From contig CAYNTK010000012.1 of NCBI GenBank assembly GCA_964400285.1, forward strand, positions 1 through 64,000: 64,000 nt of DNA, in the 5' to 3' direction. Both the position numbers and the translations under genes were made by a program. This document shows, in pieces, positions 44,104 to 54,400 of this stretch (positions are counted from its first letter, which is position 1; every line of letters starts with the position of its first letter). The DNA is from FEN-1279 sp964400285. Lineage in GTDB: Bacteria; Bacteroidota; Ignavibacteria; Tepidaquicellales; Tepidaquicellaceae. The notes beneath the pieces were generated by a model. The model had not been told where the DNA came from and made no database searches. It saw only the letters and a program-made list of their open reading frames with translations.

Positions 44104-46137
44104 TTGAAAAAATTTTTCCAAATATTATTTTTTATATTTCTAATACCTATACTTGCTTTTTCACAAGACGATGAATTAGATTTTAAAAAATATAAACTCG
44201 ATGAATTAATTATTGAATTCAAAAATAAAAATAATTTTGAAGAAAAGGATATTATTAATTTAATAAAAACAGGTAAAACGAAGTATTTTGATTATAATGA
44301 CTTTAATTCCGATATATTAAGAATTGAAAAATTTTATTTCGATAATGGTTTTATTGATGCATCTGTTGACACTTCTATCATCATAAACTATGATAAAAAA
44401 GAAATTATTGCAAAATTTATTATTGATGAAAAATCTCCTTATGTAATCGAACATATTGAATACAAAGGTATTTCGGATATTGGACCGATATTATTAAGTA
44501 AACTCTTTGCTGAAGTTAGTCCACTCATAAAAGTTGGTGATATTTATAATAAAAGTAAATTAACTCTCGAAATCTCTCGTATAGTAAACGCATTAAATAA
44601 CAATGGATATGCCAATGCTGTAAATACTCCCCCCGATATAATTAAAATAGAATCGAATAACCCGGAAAGAAAAAACAAATTAATAATTCGTTTAAATTTT
44701 CAACTTGGAAAATTATATCGTTTTGGTAAAACAAAAATCAATATAGAAAATAATAGATATAATATTAAATTTTCTGAAATATATAGAGAATTGGAATTTA
44801 GTGAAAATGATTTTTACAGTAAAGAAAAACTTATAGAAAGTGAAAACAGAATAAATAGAATTTCGATTTTAGAAAATGCCAGAATCTTATTCGATTATAT
44901 AGATTCGATTAATAATATAATCCATTTAAAAATAAACGCTTCGGTAAGAAATAAATATGAAATACAACCAGAAATACTTGGTTATGATATAAATAATTTA
45001 TTTTATGGAGGTGGGGGTATATCTTTTTCGGATAGATACTTTTTCGGGGGAGGAAGAAATTTAACAGTAAAGCTTCAGGGTCTTGTGCATTCCGAAGATA
45101 TAAATGGTGCTGAATTTTCAATGAACGTATTTCAACCTTATATTTTTAATAATAATAAAATTACAGGCAATTGGAAAATCGGAACTACATTATTCAATCA
45201 AGATGACTATAGAATTCACGAAACTAAAAACCAATTTGATTTCAATTTCGAGCTACCAAAACATACATACGTTAACAATCTACAACTAAGCTGGAAAATA
45301 GGTAATCAAAGATACACTGCAAAAGATTCTGTATATCTTATTACAGCAAACAATGATATTGTATTTTTCCCTCCGGGTTCATTTATAATTAATACATTCT
45401 CTTCTGTTTTAGGTTTTATGATAATTCATAATAATACAAATAATTTTCAATTCCCTTCAAAGGGATATTTTCAATCATATCTCTTTGAAGAAAGTGGCTT
45501 ATTGAGTTCTGCTTTGAAAAAAATATTCGATATATCTTCGTATAATTATTTTAAATTTACCACTGTCCATAAATTTTATTTTACGGTTTTAGACGAAAAT
45601 AGCGCCTCTGTAATTGCGACTAAGACTCTATTGGGTGTCATTTTCGATTACGGTGATAACACACTGAAAGTTAGCGGAACTCCATATTATTTTACTGATG
45701 TTAATTTAATCCCTCTTGAAACAAGATTTATCGCGGGAGGAAATACAAGTGTAAGAGGATGGGGAGGAAAAAAATTAGGAACATTTAAAAATATGGAATT
45801 CGGTGGTAACTTTTTATTCGAAGGGAATATTGAGCATCGAACAAAACCTTTTAGAAATTACAAAAGTATTTTCAAAGACTTAGGTTTTGTCACATTTTTT
45901 GATTACGGTAACTTATGGGAAGAACCATCAAAATTCCAATTTAATCAAATTGCACTTGCAATAGGTGGTGGATTAAGGTATTATACGATAGTTGGTCCGA
46001 TAAGGGTTGATATTGGTTTTAAGTTATACGATTATTTTGCAGAAGAAGGGACGAATAAATGGCTTTTCAATAATTCTTTAAGCACAATACTTAAAAGCAA
46101 AATTGCATTTCATTTTGGTATAGGAAATACATTCTAA
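44104..46137 (+). CDS. BamA/TamA-family outer-membrane protein
   Basis: A 677-residue Omp85-family protein. A signal peptide (FFQILFFIFLIPILAFS) is followed by POTRA-like repeats (residues about 60-280, e.g. YVIEHIEYKGISDIGPILLSKL and GKLYRFGKTKINIE) and a C-terminal 16-strand barrel domain with the conserved RFIAGGNTSVRGW motif, ending in GIGNTF. The start is TTG at 44104; no other start would keep the signal. No Shine-Dalgarno is seen and the preceding terminator ends 10 bp upstream. It may partner TamB (14066-18706) or be a BamA paralogue; no lipobox, so it is not TamL-like. Confidence 0.85.
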   Translation: MKKFFQILFFIFLIPILAFSQDDELDFKKYKLDELIIEFKNKNNFEEKDIINLIKTGKTKYFDYNDFNSDILRIEKFYFDNGFIDASVDTSIIINYDKKEIIAKFIIDEKSPYVIEHIEYKGISDIGPILLSKLFAEVSPLIKVGDIYNKSKLTLEISRIVNALNNNGYANAVNTPPDIIKIESNNPERKNKLIIRLNFQLGKLYRFGKTKINIENNRYNIKFSEIYRELEFSENDFYSKEKLIESENRINRISILENARILFDYIDSINNIIHLKINASVRNKYEIQPEILGYDINNLFYGGGGISFSDRYFFGGGRNLTVKLQGLVHSEDINGAEFSMNVFQPYIFNNNKITGNWKIGTTLFNQDDYRIHETKNQFDFNFELPKHTYVNNLQLSWKIGNQRYTAKDSVYLITANNDIVFFPPGSFIINTFSSVLGFMIIHNNTNNFQFPSKGYFQSYLFEESGLLSSALKKIFDISSYNYFKFTTVHKFYFTVLDENSASVIATKTLLGVIFDYGDNTLKVSGTPYYFTDVNLIPLETRFIAGGNTSVRGWGGKKLGTFKNMEFGGNFLFEGNIEHRTKPFRNYKSIFKDLGFVTFFDYGNLWEEPSKFQFNQIALAIGGGLRYYTIVGPIRVDIGFKLYDYFAEEGTNKWLFNNSLSTILKSKIAFHFGIGNTF

Positions 46138-46156
46138 TATAACAAGAAATAATCTT

Positions 46157-47281
46157 ATGTGGTCAAATATTATAGGACAAGAGAGAGTAATAAAAATATT
46201 AAAGAATATTTATACGAGCAATAAGATTTCTCATGCATACATATTTTATGGCAAGGAAGGTATAGGAAAAGATGCTGTTGCAATTGAATTTGCAAAACTG
46301 ATTAATTGCGAAAATAAAATAAACAATATCGAAGCTTGTGATGAATGCCCAAGCTGCAGACAGATTAATTCTTTAAATTCTACAACCTTCAAATTTATAA
46401 CAGCATTACCTGCGGGGAAAAAAGAAAACTCGGAAGAAGATAATCCAATAAATACTCTTAAACAAGAAGATTACGAAATATACTTAGATGAATTAAAGAA
46501 AAAATCAAATGATAATTATTATAAGATTAATATACCCAATGCAAATGATATACGAATAAGTAGTATAAGACAAATAAGAAAAGAGATTTATTTAACAGGT
46601 CAGAAAGATAAAAAGAAAATCTTTGTAATTTCAAATTGTGATTTAATGAATCAACAGAGTTCAAATGCATTTCTTAAAATCCTCGAAGAACCCCCAGGAG
46701 ATTCATTATTAATTTTAACTACATCGAGATTGAATTCATTACTCTCAACAATCGTTGGAAGATGCCAGAAAATAAGATTTGACCCTATCAAAAAAGAAGA
46801 CTTAAAGAAATACGTCCTTAAATTAAAACCTAATTTAGATGATGTTGTAGCAGATCTTTATGCCAATATATCGGATGGAAGTATATTGAAATGCAAAAAT
46901 ATTATTGATTCATATTTTATAGAATTGAGAGAACAAATGATTGATGTGCTATTAGCAATTGCAATGAATAAAAATATTACTTTGAGTAATATTATAAATC
47001 AAATTACTTCAGAAAAAGATAAAGAAAAAATTAGACAGTTCTTACTTTTGTTAATAATATGGTTCAGAGATGTAATACTTGTTGCAAACGGAGAAACCTC
47101 TAACATAATAAACAAAGATAAACTTGAAAGACTTTCAAAATTTTCTAAGTTATACAAGACCGATAATTATAAAATCATAAATTTAGTCGAAGATAGTTGT
47201 AAAGAATTAGAGCAAAATCTAAATACTGAATTACTTTTAACAAACTTAGCACTTAAAATAAAATCAGAATTTAAAACTTAA
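46157..47281 (+). CDS. holB: DNA polymerase III delta-prime subunit
   Basis: A 374-residue AAA+ clamp-loader subunit. MWSNIIGQERVIKILKNIYTSNKISHAYIFYGKEGIGKD opens like delta-prime/DnaX proteins; the P-loop GKEGIGKDA is followed by a zinc module with four Cys (ending ACDECPSCRQI). SSIRQIRKEIYLT, NAFLKILEEPPGDSLLILTT and the SRC-like VGRCQKIRF are present. The gene is 20 bp after the Omp85 gene and converges with the lipoprotein gene, overlapping it by 11 bp. Confidence 0.87.
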   Translation: MWSNIIGQERVIKILKNIYTSNKISHAYIFYGKEGIGKDAVAIEFAKLINCENKINNIEACDECPSCRQINSLNSTTFKFITALPAGKKENSEEDNPINTLKQEDYEIYLDELKKKSNDNYYKINIPNANDIRISSIRQIRKEIYLTGQKDKKKIFVISNCDLMNQQSSNAFLKILEEPPGDSLLILTTSRLNSLLSTIVGRCQKIRFDPIKKEDLKKYVLKLKPNLDDVVADLYANISDGSILKCKNIIDSYFIELREQMIDVLLAIAMNKNITLSNIINQITSEKDKEKIRQFLLLLIIWFRDVILVANGETSNIINKDKLERLSKFSKLYKTDNYKIINLVEDSCKELEQNLNTELLLTNLALKIKSEFKT

Positions 47282-48677
47282 TCGATACATTCTCGATTTT
47301 CCATCCACCTTTTAAATTTAATATTGGTTCAAAAATAAAAAACTTCTCCGATGGCTTAAAAGGAAAAGCATTCCCGAAATCATAAACTCTATTTTTTTGC
47401 TCATCTATAAAAGAAAATAAGAGGTATTGTCCTTCGGGTATTTGTTTAAAACTGAACAAAGAATCATTCTCGAAAATTTTCGAATAATAAATTAAGTTAT
47501 CGCTTTGATTATTCAATTTAATATATACTACATTCTTTAAACTGTAAAAATTTATTATCGCACCTGATATACTCCCAGTTTTTCTTTCATCTGCAGTATT
47601 GAAAATTAACTCGTTATATAACTTATGATTTGGAATTTTTATATCGAAAATAAATTTAAATACTGTAGAAAATTTTAAAATTTCGGTTGGTATAATTTCA
47701 AGAATAGAGTCAGAATACCAATTAAAATGTAATCTATAATTTTTATTATTAATTGTGTCAATTAACTTGATACTTTCAGCTATATCAAATCTAGATAACT
47801 TATTATTTTTAAAATAAAATAAATATCTTGAATCAATTGGTACATCTACTGAATTATTTTTTAATGACGATAAAATTCGATTTGAAGAATCAGGAATAAG
47901 AGTATTTAAAAACTTTTCTGAATAGATAAAATTATCATCTGGAAAATAATTCGGAAATAAAAAATTTGCAGTATAATTTGAGATTGAATCTTCAACGACA
48001 ATATCGCTATTCAACACAGCAATCTCATCTGCTCCAATATCAAATAATAGATTTCTATTATTATCTTTTAAAGCAAACAATCTAAATTTTCCAATCGGAA
48101 GATGATTGAAAAAATACTTACTATTTTCATCAACCTGTGTAAAAAAATCGGGAAATTGTTTAGTTGGATTCATTAATGAATCATCTAAATTTCGATTTAA
48201 ATATGCAAGTATAAGGAGATTATCAGATTTCGGTGAAAATACTTTTCCGCCTATTTTTCCATTATCTATAGTATTTCCCGTAGAAAAAGCAAATTGGATT
48301 GGAGCAGTAATTGAATTGTTATAAATATCCTTTAATCCTTTCCCAATCATAAAAGAATAAGTTGTATTTTTCGATAATCCCCTTGGAAATTCAATTTCTA
48401 CTTTTGTGCCACTCCATTTGTATTCTAATTCTCCTAAAGGTTTTGGAGATATAAACAATGATTCTTTAAAACTTCTTCTATCTATATATTCATTAAATTC
48501 AACTGTAATTTTTTTTCCAGAATAATTTAATGTATTTGGCAGTGGTATGATTTTCAATACTTTTGGTGGTGAAGTATCATCATCTCCACCTGTAGGTGGA
48601 AGTTGATTTGCACATCCATACAAAAAAATAATTAATGGTAAACAAACAAAAACTATATACAAAATATTTTTAATCAT
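47271..48677 (-). CDS. Big_5 (Ig-like) domain lipoprotein
   Basis: A 468-residue lipoprotein (lipobox FLYGC) starting with the hallmark CANQLPPTGGDDDTSPPKV and then a bacterial Ig-like Big_5 domain (IIPLPNTLNYSGKKITVEFNEYI). The rest is beta-rich without catalytic motifs. Proteins of this type are widespread in Bacteroidetes/Chlorobi and sit in the outer membrane. The start overlaps the stop of the NtrY-like kinase gene by 1 bp, so both belong to one operon with the DUF4783 gene. Confidence 0.87.
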   Translation of the reverse strand: MIKNILYIVFVCLPLIIFLYGCANQLPPTGGDDDTSPPKVLKIIPLPNTLNYSGKKITVEFNEYIDRRSFKESLFISPKPLGELEYKWSGTKVEIEFPRGLSKNTTYSFMIGKGLKDIYNNSITAPIQFAFSTGNTIDNGKIGGKVFSPKSDNLLILAYLNRNLDDSLMNPTKQFPDFFTQVDENSKYFFNHLPIGKFRLFALKDNNRNLLFDIGADEIAVLNSDIVVEDSISNYTANFLFPNYFPDDNFIYSEKFLNTLIPDSSNRILSSLKNNSVDVPIDSRYLFYFKNNKLSRFDIAESIKLIDTINNKNYRLHFNWYSDSILEIIPTEILKFSTVFKFIFDIKIPNHKLYNELIFNTADERKTGSISGAIINFYSLKNVVYIKLNNQSDNLIYYSKIFENDSLFSFKQIPEGQYLLFSFIDEQKNRVYDFGNAFPFKPSEKFFIFEPILNLKGGWKIENVSIKF

Positions 48678-51600
48678 TAACTTGTTTTCACTGGAAACTT
48701 AACTATTACAGTTGTTCCTTCATTAATTTTACTTGTAAATCCAATCGAAGCTTTCATATCATCGAGTGTCTTTTTAGTAATTGCAAGACCAAGCCCCATC
48801 CCTTGTGATTTTGTAGAAAAATTTGGCTCGCATAATTTATTTAATATTTCAGGCTCTATACCACAACCATTGTCAGTAACTTTTACATACACAAACTCAT
48901 TCGTAGAATATGATTCAACCTCAATCGTTCCCTTTTCGGATATTGATTGAACAGCATTTTTTATAATATTCTGAAAAGCTCTATTTAATTCCTGTTTATC
49001 GCCAAAAATATCGGGTAAATTTTTTGATAATAATTTTTTAAATTCAATCTTTGGTTCGAGTGAATATAAAGAAATCACATCCTCAAGAATAGAATTAATA
49101 TTTAAAAATTCATAATTCCTTCTTGGTAATTTTGCAAAATTTGAAAATTCGGTTGCTATTCTGTTCAATTTATCTATTTCGTTTACTATCATAACTTTTG
49201 TTTTCTCAAGTACTTCTTTGAACTCCTCATCTGGCTTATCTTTATAAACCGCAAAAAGATGTTGTATAGACAACTTCATTGGAGTTAGGGGATTTTTAAT
49301 TTCATGTGCAACTCGCCTTGCTATATCTCTCCAAGCTGCTTCCCTTTCAGCTTTCTTTAATTCACTTTTTGATTTTATAAGCTCTTTTGTCATTTTATTA
49401 AAAGATTCGACGAGACTTCCAAGTTCATCATTCGACTTTAACTTTATTTCTATATTTTCTTCACCTTTAGATAATTTATCGGTAGCATTTTTCAATTCAA
49501 GTATCGGTTTTGATATTCTTTGTGTTACAACACTCACAACTAATAATAAAATTATTATCACTACAAAATATGAACCAAAAATAAAAGTAAGTGTTTCGGT
49601 CAATTCTTCATCAATTTCTTTTTGTTTATAAACTGAAATAGAAGAAATAATTCCCGCAATATTATTTGTCTTATCCTTATATGGCTTAAATCCAACAAGA
49701 AAATCAAATCCACCAATGTTTTTACTTTTTATGTAAAAATCTTTTTTCAAATATATAATATTGTAAAATGCATCGTAATCCACCCTTGTATCGAGAAAAT
49801 CCGATTTAAACAATTCATCATTCGTTGTTGCTACAAGTTTATTTTTTACAAAGAAATTAAAATTCTTTTCTGTTCTCGAAAAATTTTTATCCAGAATATC
49901 TTTTGCAACTTTTCTCAAACTATCGAATGATTTATACTTGCTAACTAAAATCTTTTCATCTTTAAGACTCTCATTTACAAGACTTAAATCAGATATAATT
50001 TGATTTTGTATAGATACATTGTTTTTATTTGTTATATAAGACCGTGTATATATACCAAGTAATATAATCGGAACTATTGAAACGAGTAAAAACGAAATAA
50101 ATAATTTTTCGTTGAAATTAAATTCTATTTTACGAACCTTAAATAATAAATATAAACCTATTAAAAAGTAAAAAATTATATATATAGCTATCGTAAATAG
50201 TATAAACTTCAAATAAAAAAACATTGTTAAATATATATCCTCTCTTTTCAAACTTATAACATAAATTCTTTCCGATGGAGTATTATTTTCTTCAATCACA
50301 GGATTTGTAGAAAGTATAAAAAATGATTTATATGGCTCATTGTTTATATTTTCGTATCTCCAAAACTTTGGAGGATTTCCTGCTTTTACATATTCCCTGA
50401 AAGGTTCAAGAGATTTTACAAGAACACGAGATACTTCTGCATCTGTTGTGTTAACAATTTCACCGTTTAAGAATTCAGTAATAACGGGCTTTGAAATAAG
50501 TTTGTCTATTAAATTATCGGTTGCATAATTACTGAATATTTTTGCAGAAGTATTTGGTAATAAATTTTTTGATTCGGAATTTATTACCATTAATAAATAT
50601 CCAAGAGTTTTTGCATACAAAGTGTTTTTTAACTGATTATCTTCAATCGGAACAATTCCAACAAAGTATTTTCTTTCTTTATTTTTTAAAATACTAATAT
50701 TACCGAATATAAGTTGGATTTCATCACTGCTCTCATCATCTTCTCCTATATAAGAATCAAATTCACCTAAAGTATCCGAATCAGGGATATCGATTATAAG
50801 CTTATTATCAAAAAATTTTTTTTGTGTATAACTAACTACGCTGTCAGTATTTAAAATTGTAGAATTTATATTAAAATCACTAATTATCTTTCTGCTCGTA
50901 TCTAAAATTATTATTGCAGAATTGTAATTTTCATAACTTAATTTGCTCTCTTTCCACAAATAAAAAGCAAGTTTCTCGAATTTATTTTTATCTCTGAAAT
51001 TTTCACCTGTAAAATTATATGTAGAAAGATTTGTTAATTCATTAGATATTAAATATATAATTTTATCGTCTTCTTGTTCCGATAATTCAGTCCCAAGTAA
51101 TTCCGCAAATTTCGTTTCTTGAGATTTTGTCTTTTCTAGTAATATTAATGGTGAAATAATAATACAAACTAATAATAATATAGAAAAATTCTTAATGGAT
51201 AGTAATGAGTAATTTTTCTTCAGAATCAAAGGTCGATTTATATAATAACAAAATATAAAAAGTAAAATTATTATTAATATTCTCTGATAAAATATTATTT
51301 CAAGATTATTAAAAAATAAATCCATTACTTGATTAATAACTAAAAATAATAAGAATAACAATAAAACATAATACTTACGTACAAACTTTAGACTCTTAAA
51401 TCTTCTTATTTGACTAAAAATTGATAAAATCAGAGAAGAACTTAATAATAAATATGAAAGAGTAATAATCAATATTACTAATTGAACAAAAAACAATCCA
51501 ATATCAGGAATTATATCTGATTTATTTAAAAATTTTATATTAGAATCAAAAATTATAGTCTCAATGTAAATTGCATAAATATTCGAGATATAAAAAAACA

Positions 51601-52768
51601 ATGCAATCAAAAAAAAGATTATTGGAATTAATATAATATAATTACTTTTAGTTTCTTCAACTTTTTTAATATTAATATAGATAACTCGCACAACATAAAC
51701 GGTAAAAATCAAAATTAAAAGTGAGGTAATAACCAAATCTCCAAGTGATTTCATTATTCCAAATCCAAATGTCGAAGCAAAATATGATGGAGAGAAAATC
51801 TCACTTCCAAATAATACAGATGGGAAATTAAAAATTACAAATAGATACCTTATAACAATTATTAACAATGCAAAAACAAAAATCCTCACGAATATATTTC
51901 TATATTTCTTTAGAATAATTAATACTAAAAAAAACATTAGAATAGAAAAAATAAATACTAATATAGATATTATTCTATTTGTATATTGTTTGACACTTAA
52001 TATATGAGCAGATTTATCATAAAGAGGTACTATTATTTTCCCAATAATTTTGCCGTCTTGATTTGTTAAATCAATTACCTGGCCTTCGTTCAATTTTGTT
52101 GAATCCACTTGAATAAATCCACTAACAGGATTTGCTGGTATTATTTCGTAAACATTCTTAAAGGTTTCGTCAAGAAATTCAGAAAAAACGGTCTTCTCTA
52201 AATACTCATCTTTATATTTAAATTTAACGTTTAAAAGCTTTGAAGTTAAAAGAACACCGCAAACATTTTTATCATCAGCTAAATCTTTTATCGGTGTGAA
52301 AACTATTAAGTATGTATGAAATCCAATATCTTTTATAACAGAGAAAGAATTACCTGAAAACGCTTTTTGTAATAGAAAATATTCCGGTTCGAGTTGATTT
52401 CCCTGAAAAGCAAGTAAGTTCAACCATTTATCATATATCTCAATCTGAAAATCGGAACCTAAATTATTTCTGTAAAATTCATCATAAATTTTTTTCACAT
52501 CTCCCCTATCGGTTTGTTTCCTAATTTCATAGTTTGATGATAGAGATTTTGACAAATCGGAAATTTCACCCTGAATAGTATTAAATAACCGAAGAGTAAT
52601 TTCTTTTCTATATTCTTCTTTCTCGTTTGATATATCCTGCCAATTATCATCAACATTTGAAATAACAAAAAAAGAAATGAGTTTTATTATTAAAATCCAG
52701 ATAACAATAAAAATAAGTAGAGAAGTAAGAACTTTATTTCGTGAATTGAATAAATTTATTATCTTCAA
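48677..52768 (-). CDS. NtrY-like giant sensor histidine kinase
   Basis: A 1363-residue membrane kinase. An N-terminal anchor and periplasmic domain (about residues 35-260) precede some nine transmembrane helices (270-560), a second extracytoplasmic sensor region, another helix pair (860-930), a third sensor segment, a helix followed by HAMP (RISKPILELKNATDKLSKG), HisKA (ARRVAHEIKNPLTPMKLSIQHLF) and HATPase with NIIKNAVQS, DNGCGIE and GMGLGLAITK. The H-box is that of NtrY. No response regulator is nearby. Its size and multiple sensor modules are unusual but seen in this phylum. Confidence 0.88.
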   Translation of the reverse strand: MKIINLFNSRNKVLTSLLIFIVIWILIIKLISFFVISNVDDNWQDISNEKEEYRKEITLRLFNTIQGEISDLSKSLSSNYEIRKQTDRGDVKKIYDEFYRNNLGSDFQIEIYDKWLNLLAFQGNQLEPEYFLLQKAFSGNSFSVIKDIGFHTYLIVFTPIKDLADDKNVCGVLLTSKLLNVKFKYKDEYLEKTVFSEFLDETFKNVYEIIPANPVSGFIQVDSTKLNEGQVIDLTNQDGKIIGKIIVPLYDKSAHILSVKQYTNRIISILVFIFSILMFFLVLIILKKYRNIFVRIFVFALLIIVIRYLFVIFNFPSVLFGSEIFSPSYFASTFGFGIMKSLGDLVITSLLILIFTVYVVRVIYINIKKVEETKSNYIILIPIIFFLIALFFYISNIYAIYIETIIFDSNIKFLNKSDIIPDIGLFFVQLVILIITLSYLLLSSSLILSIFSQIRRFKSLKFVRKYYVLLLFLLFLVINQVMDLFFNNLEIIFYQRILIIILLFIFCYYINRPLILKKNYSLLSIKNFSILLLVCIIISPLILLEKTKSQETKFAELLGTELSEQEDDKIIYLISNELTNLSTYNFTGENFRDKNKFEKLAFYLWKESKLSYENYNSAIIILDTSRKIISDFNINSTILNTDSVVSYTQKKFFDNKLIIDIPDSDTLGEFDSYIGEDDESSDEIQLIFGNISILKNKERKYFVGIVPIEDNQLKNTLYAKTLGYLLMVINSESKNLLPNTSAKIFSNYATDNLIDKLISKPVITEFLNGEIVNTTDAEVSRVLVKSLEPFREYVKAGNPPKFWRYENINNEPYKSFFILSTNPVIEENNTPSERIYVISLKREDIYLTMFFYLKFILFTIAIYIIFYFLIGLYLLFKVRKIEFNFNEKLFISFLLVSIVPIILLGIYTRSYITNKNNVSIQNQIISDLSLVNESLKDEKILVSKYKSFDSLRKVAKDILDKNFSRTEKNFNFFVKNKLVATTNDELFKSDFLDTRVDYDAFYNIIYLKKDFYIKSKNIGGFDFLVGFKPYKDKTNNIAGIISSISVYKQKEIDEELTETLTFIFGSYFVVIIILLLVVSVVTQRISKPILELKNATDKLSKGEENIEIKLKSNDELGSLVESFNKMTKELIKSKSELKKAEREAAWRDIARRVAHEIKNPLTPMKLSIQHLFAVYKDKPDEEFKEVLEKTKVMIVNEIDKLNRIATEFSNFAKLPRRNYEFLNINSILEDVISLYSLEPKIEFKKLLSKNLPDIFGDKQELNRAFQNIIKNAVQSISEKGTIEVESYSTNEFVYVKVTDNGCGIEPEILNKLCEPNFSTKSQGMGLGLAITKKTLDDMKASIGFTSKINEGTTVIVKFPVKTS

Positions 52769-52785
52769 TTTTTACATTTTTCTGT

Positions 52786-53247
52786 TTAGTTAAGACTTAT
52801 TTGGTCTATAATCCATACATTATCTTTATACTTTAAAGATACAGAAGCATTCAACTCCCTTTTTCCACTGCCCCTATTATATGTATATTTTCCAAGAGCA
52901 AATGCAAAGGAATTTTTTAAATAAGAATGTTTATATTTAAAATTTACTACCCTAAAATAATCCATAAAATCCGAAAGTATTAACTCTGCTTGATTTGGAC
53001 TATAGTAACCTTTATCATTACTAATAATATTTAAATATACTTCCGAGCCAAAATAAATATTAATCTTATTAATATTTTGAGAATTAAAACCCGAAGCTAT
53101 ATCTTTAAAAGTTTTTTTACACAAAGTGTATTTTGCTTTTGTTTTTTCATCTTTGTACTTTTTATCTTTCCACCAGTCATCTTGTGCCACTGCATTTATA
53201 CAAAGAATAAAAAATAAACAGTATATTAGTAAAGTCCGAAATTTCAA
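52786..53247 (-). CDS. DUF4783 secreted protein
   Basis: A 153-residue protein with a signal peptide (LLIYCLFFILCINAVAQDD) and a NTF2/SnoaL-like fold as in DUF4783: DIASGFNSQNINKINIYFGSEVYLNI, YSPNQAELILSDFMDYFR and the closing SLKYKDNVWIIDQISLN. Members are found across Bacteroidetes/Chlorobi, with no assigned function. It is the first gene of the unit with the NtrY-like kinase (18 bp apart). Confidence 0.85.
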   Translation of the reverse strand: MKFRTLLIYCLFFILCINAVAQDDWWKDKKYKDEKTKAKYTLCKKTFKDIASGFNSQNINKINIYFGSEVYLNIISNDKGYYSPNQAELILSDFMDYFRVVNFKYKHSYLKNSFAFALGKYTYNRGSGKRELNASVSLKYKDNVWIIDQISLN

Positions 53248-53449
53248 AATTGATTCTTTTTAGTTGATTATTCATAAATTAAATAAAAAAGACTGTTAAA
53301 TCAATTAATATTAGAAGTAAAATTTTCAATTTAGGCAACAGATATAATAAAAAATTTTTAATATTTTTTTTATTGCTATTATAATCTTTTTGTATTATAT
53401 TAAAGATATTAAATAAGCTATTATCTCAAATTTATAAAAAAATTAAATA

Positions 53450-54091
53450 ATGGATAAAAATTCTTTTAGCGAGAGATTGATGGAGTTTTGCAAGGTGGTT
53501 TCTCCCACACAGGTCGATTTTGCTTCAAAGCTCGGAATGAAACCGCAGACGCTCCAGAAATACATCAAGGGTCAGAGATTACCTCTTCCCGATATTTTAA
53601 ATAAAATAAACAAACTCGGATGCAATATAAACTGGCTCTTAAACGGAGAAGGTGAAATGTTAAAAAAAACCGAAAAGCCAAGTGCAAAAACTAAACTAAT
53701 TCCTGTATTAGCAGAAGTGGAATGCGGAATCCCGGTTTATAATCAGATTAATAGCGAATCGATTAAAATGATGGAATTAACTGAAGTTAGCCATTTCACT
53801 AATCCATTCATAGCTATTGCACGTGGAGAATCTATGCGACCGTATATAAATCCGGGAGACTACCTTCTCTGCTCGGACGAACCGCATAAAATTAAAGACG
53901 GCAGAGCTGTGGTCGTTAATTTTAAAACCATTCCCGAAACATATTCGAGCAACGCAAAGCTGATTAAGTTTCTCGATGACGACAGGATTATGCTTTATTC
54001 GATTAATACTAAGTTCGCACCATCAGTTCACCGAAAAAGTGAGATTTTCAAAATTTATAAACTCGTAAGAATCATTAGAGATGTAAGGTAA
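53450..54091 (+). CDS. LexA/CI-like repressor with S24 peptidase
   Basis: A 213-residue repressor: N-terminal XRE-type HTH (VVSPTQVDFASKLGMKPQTLQKYIKGQ) and C-terminal S24 domain with S128 (RGESMRPYINPGD) and K159 (VVVNFK) as the catalytic dyad. The probable self-cleavage site is C92-G93 (AEVECGIPVY), the same dipeptide as in UmuD. It should therefore respond to RecA on damaged DNA. It is monocistronic and its 5' half is visibly richer in G+C (CTCGG, CCGCAG, GCTCC codons) than neighbours, hinting at transfer or phage origin. No phage genes are near. Confidence 0.88.
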   Translation: MDKNSFSERLMEFCKVVSPTQVDFASKLGMKPQTLQKYIKGQRLPLPDILNKINKLGCNINWLLNGEGEMLKKTEKPSAKTKLIPVLAEVECGIPVYNQINSESIKMMELTEVSHFTNPFIAIARGESMRPYINPGDYLLCSDEPHKIKDGRAVVVNFKTIPETYSSNAKLIKFLDDDRIMLYSINTKFAPSVHRKSEIFKIYKLVRIIRDVR

Positions 54092-54201
54092 GTCTGCAAA
54101 TTTTAAAAGTTAACTTCTCTAAATATTACTAAAACTTTTTTACTTTTTAAAGTAATTGAAAAATGATTTTTAAATCGGTATTTTGTAACTCTTTAAAATT
54201 T

Positions 54202-54275
54202 GCCGGGATAGCTCAGTTGGTTAGAGCGTCGGAATCATAATCCGCAGGTCGTGGGTTCAAATCCCTCTCCCGGTA
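54202..54275 (+). tRNA. tRNA-Met (anticodon CAT)
   Basis: Cloverleaf with acceptor GCCGGGA/TCCCGGT, D-arm GCTCAGTTGGTTAGAGC, anticodon loop ATCATAA and T-arm GTGGGTTCAAATCCCTC; discriminator A, CCA not encoded. The anticodon is CAT. It lacks the mismatched 1-72 pair and the three-G stem of initiators, so it is elongator Met or the lysidine-modified Ile2 type. Pair 27-43 is mismatched (T/C). Confidence 0.93.
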
Positions 54276-54277
54276 CA

Positions 54278-54310
54278 AAAACCCTGAAATTATCTAATTT
54301 TCAGGGTTTT
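54278..54310 (+). terminator. Terminator after tRNA-Met
   Basis: AAAACCCTGAAA and TTTCAGGGTTTT pair around a 9-nt loop, 2 bp after the tRNA 3' end, followed by T-rich sequence. Confidence 0.87.
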
Positions 54311-54400
54311 TCATTTTTTATACCTTGCCATTTCTATGTTAAATTTTCGTTAACGTATTAAAATAATATTTTTTTAATAATTATTTAACTATTTTAATAT

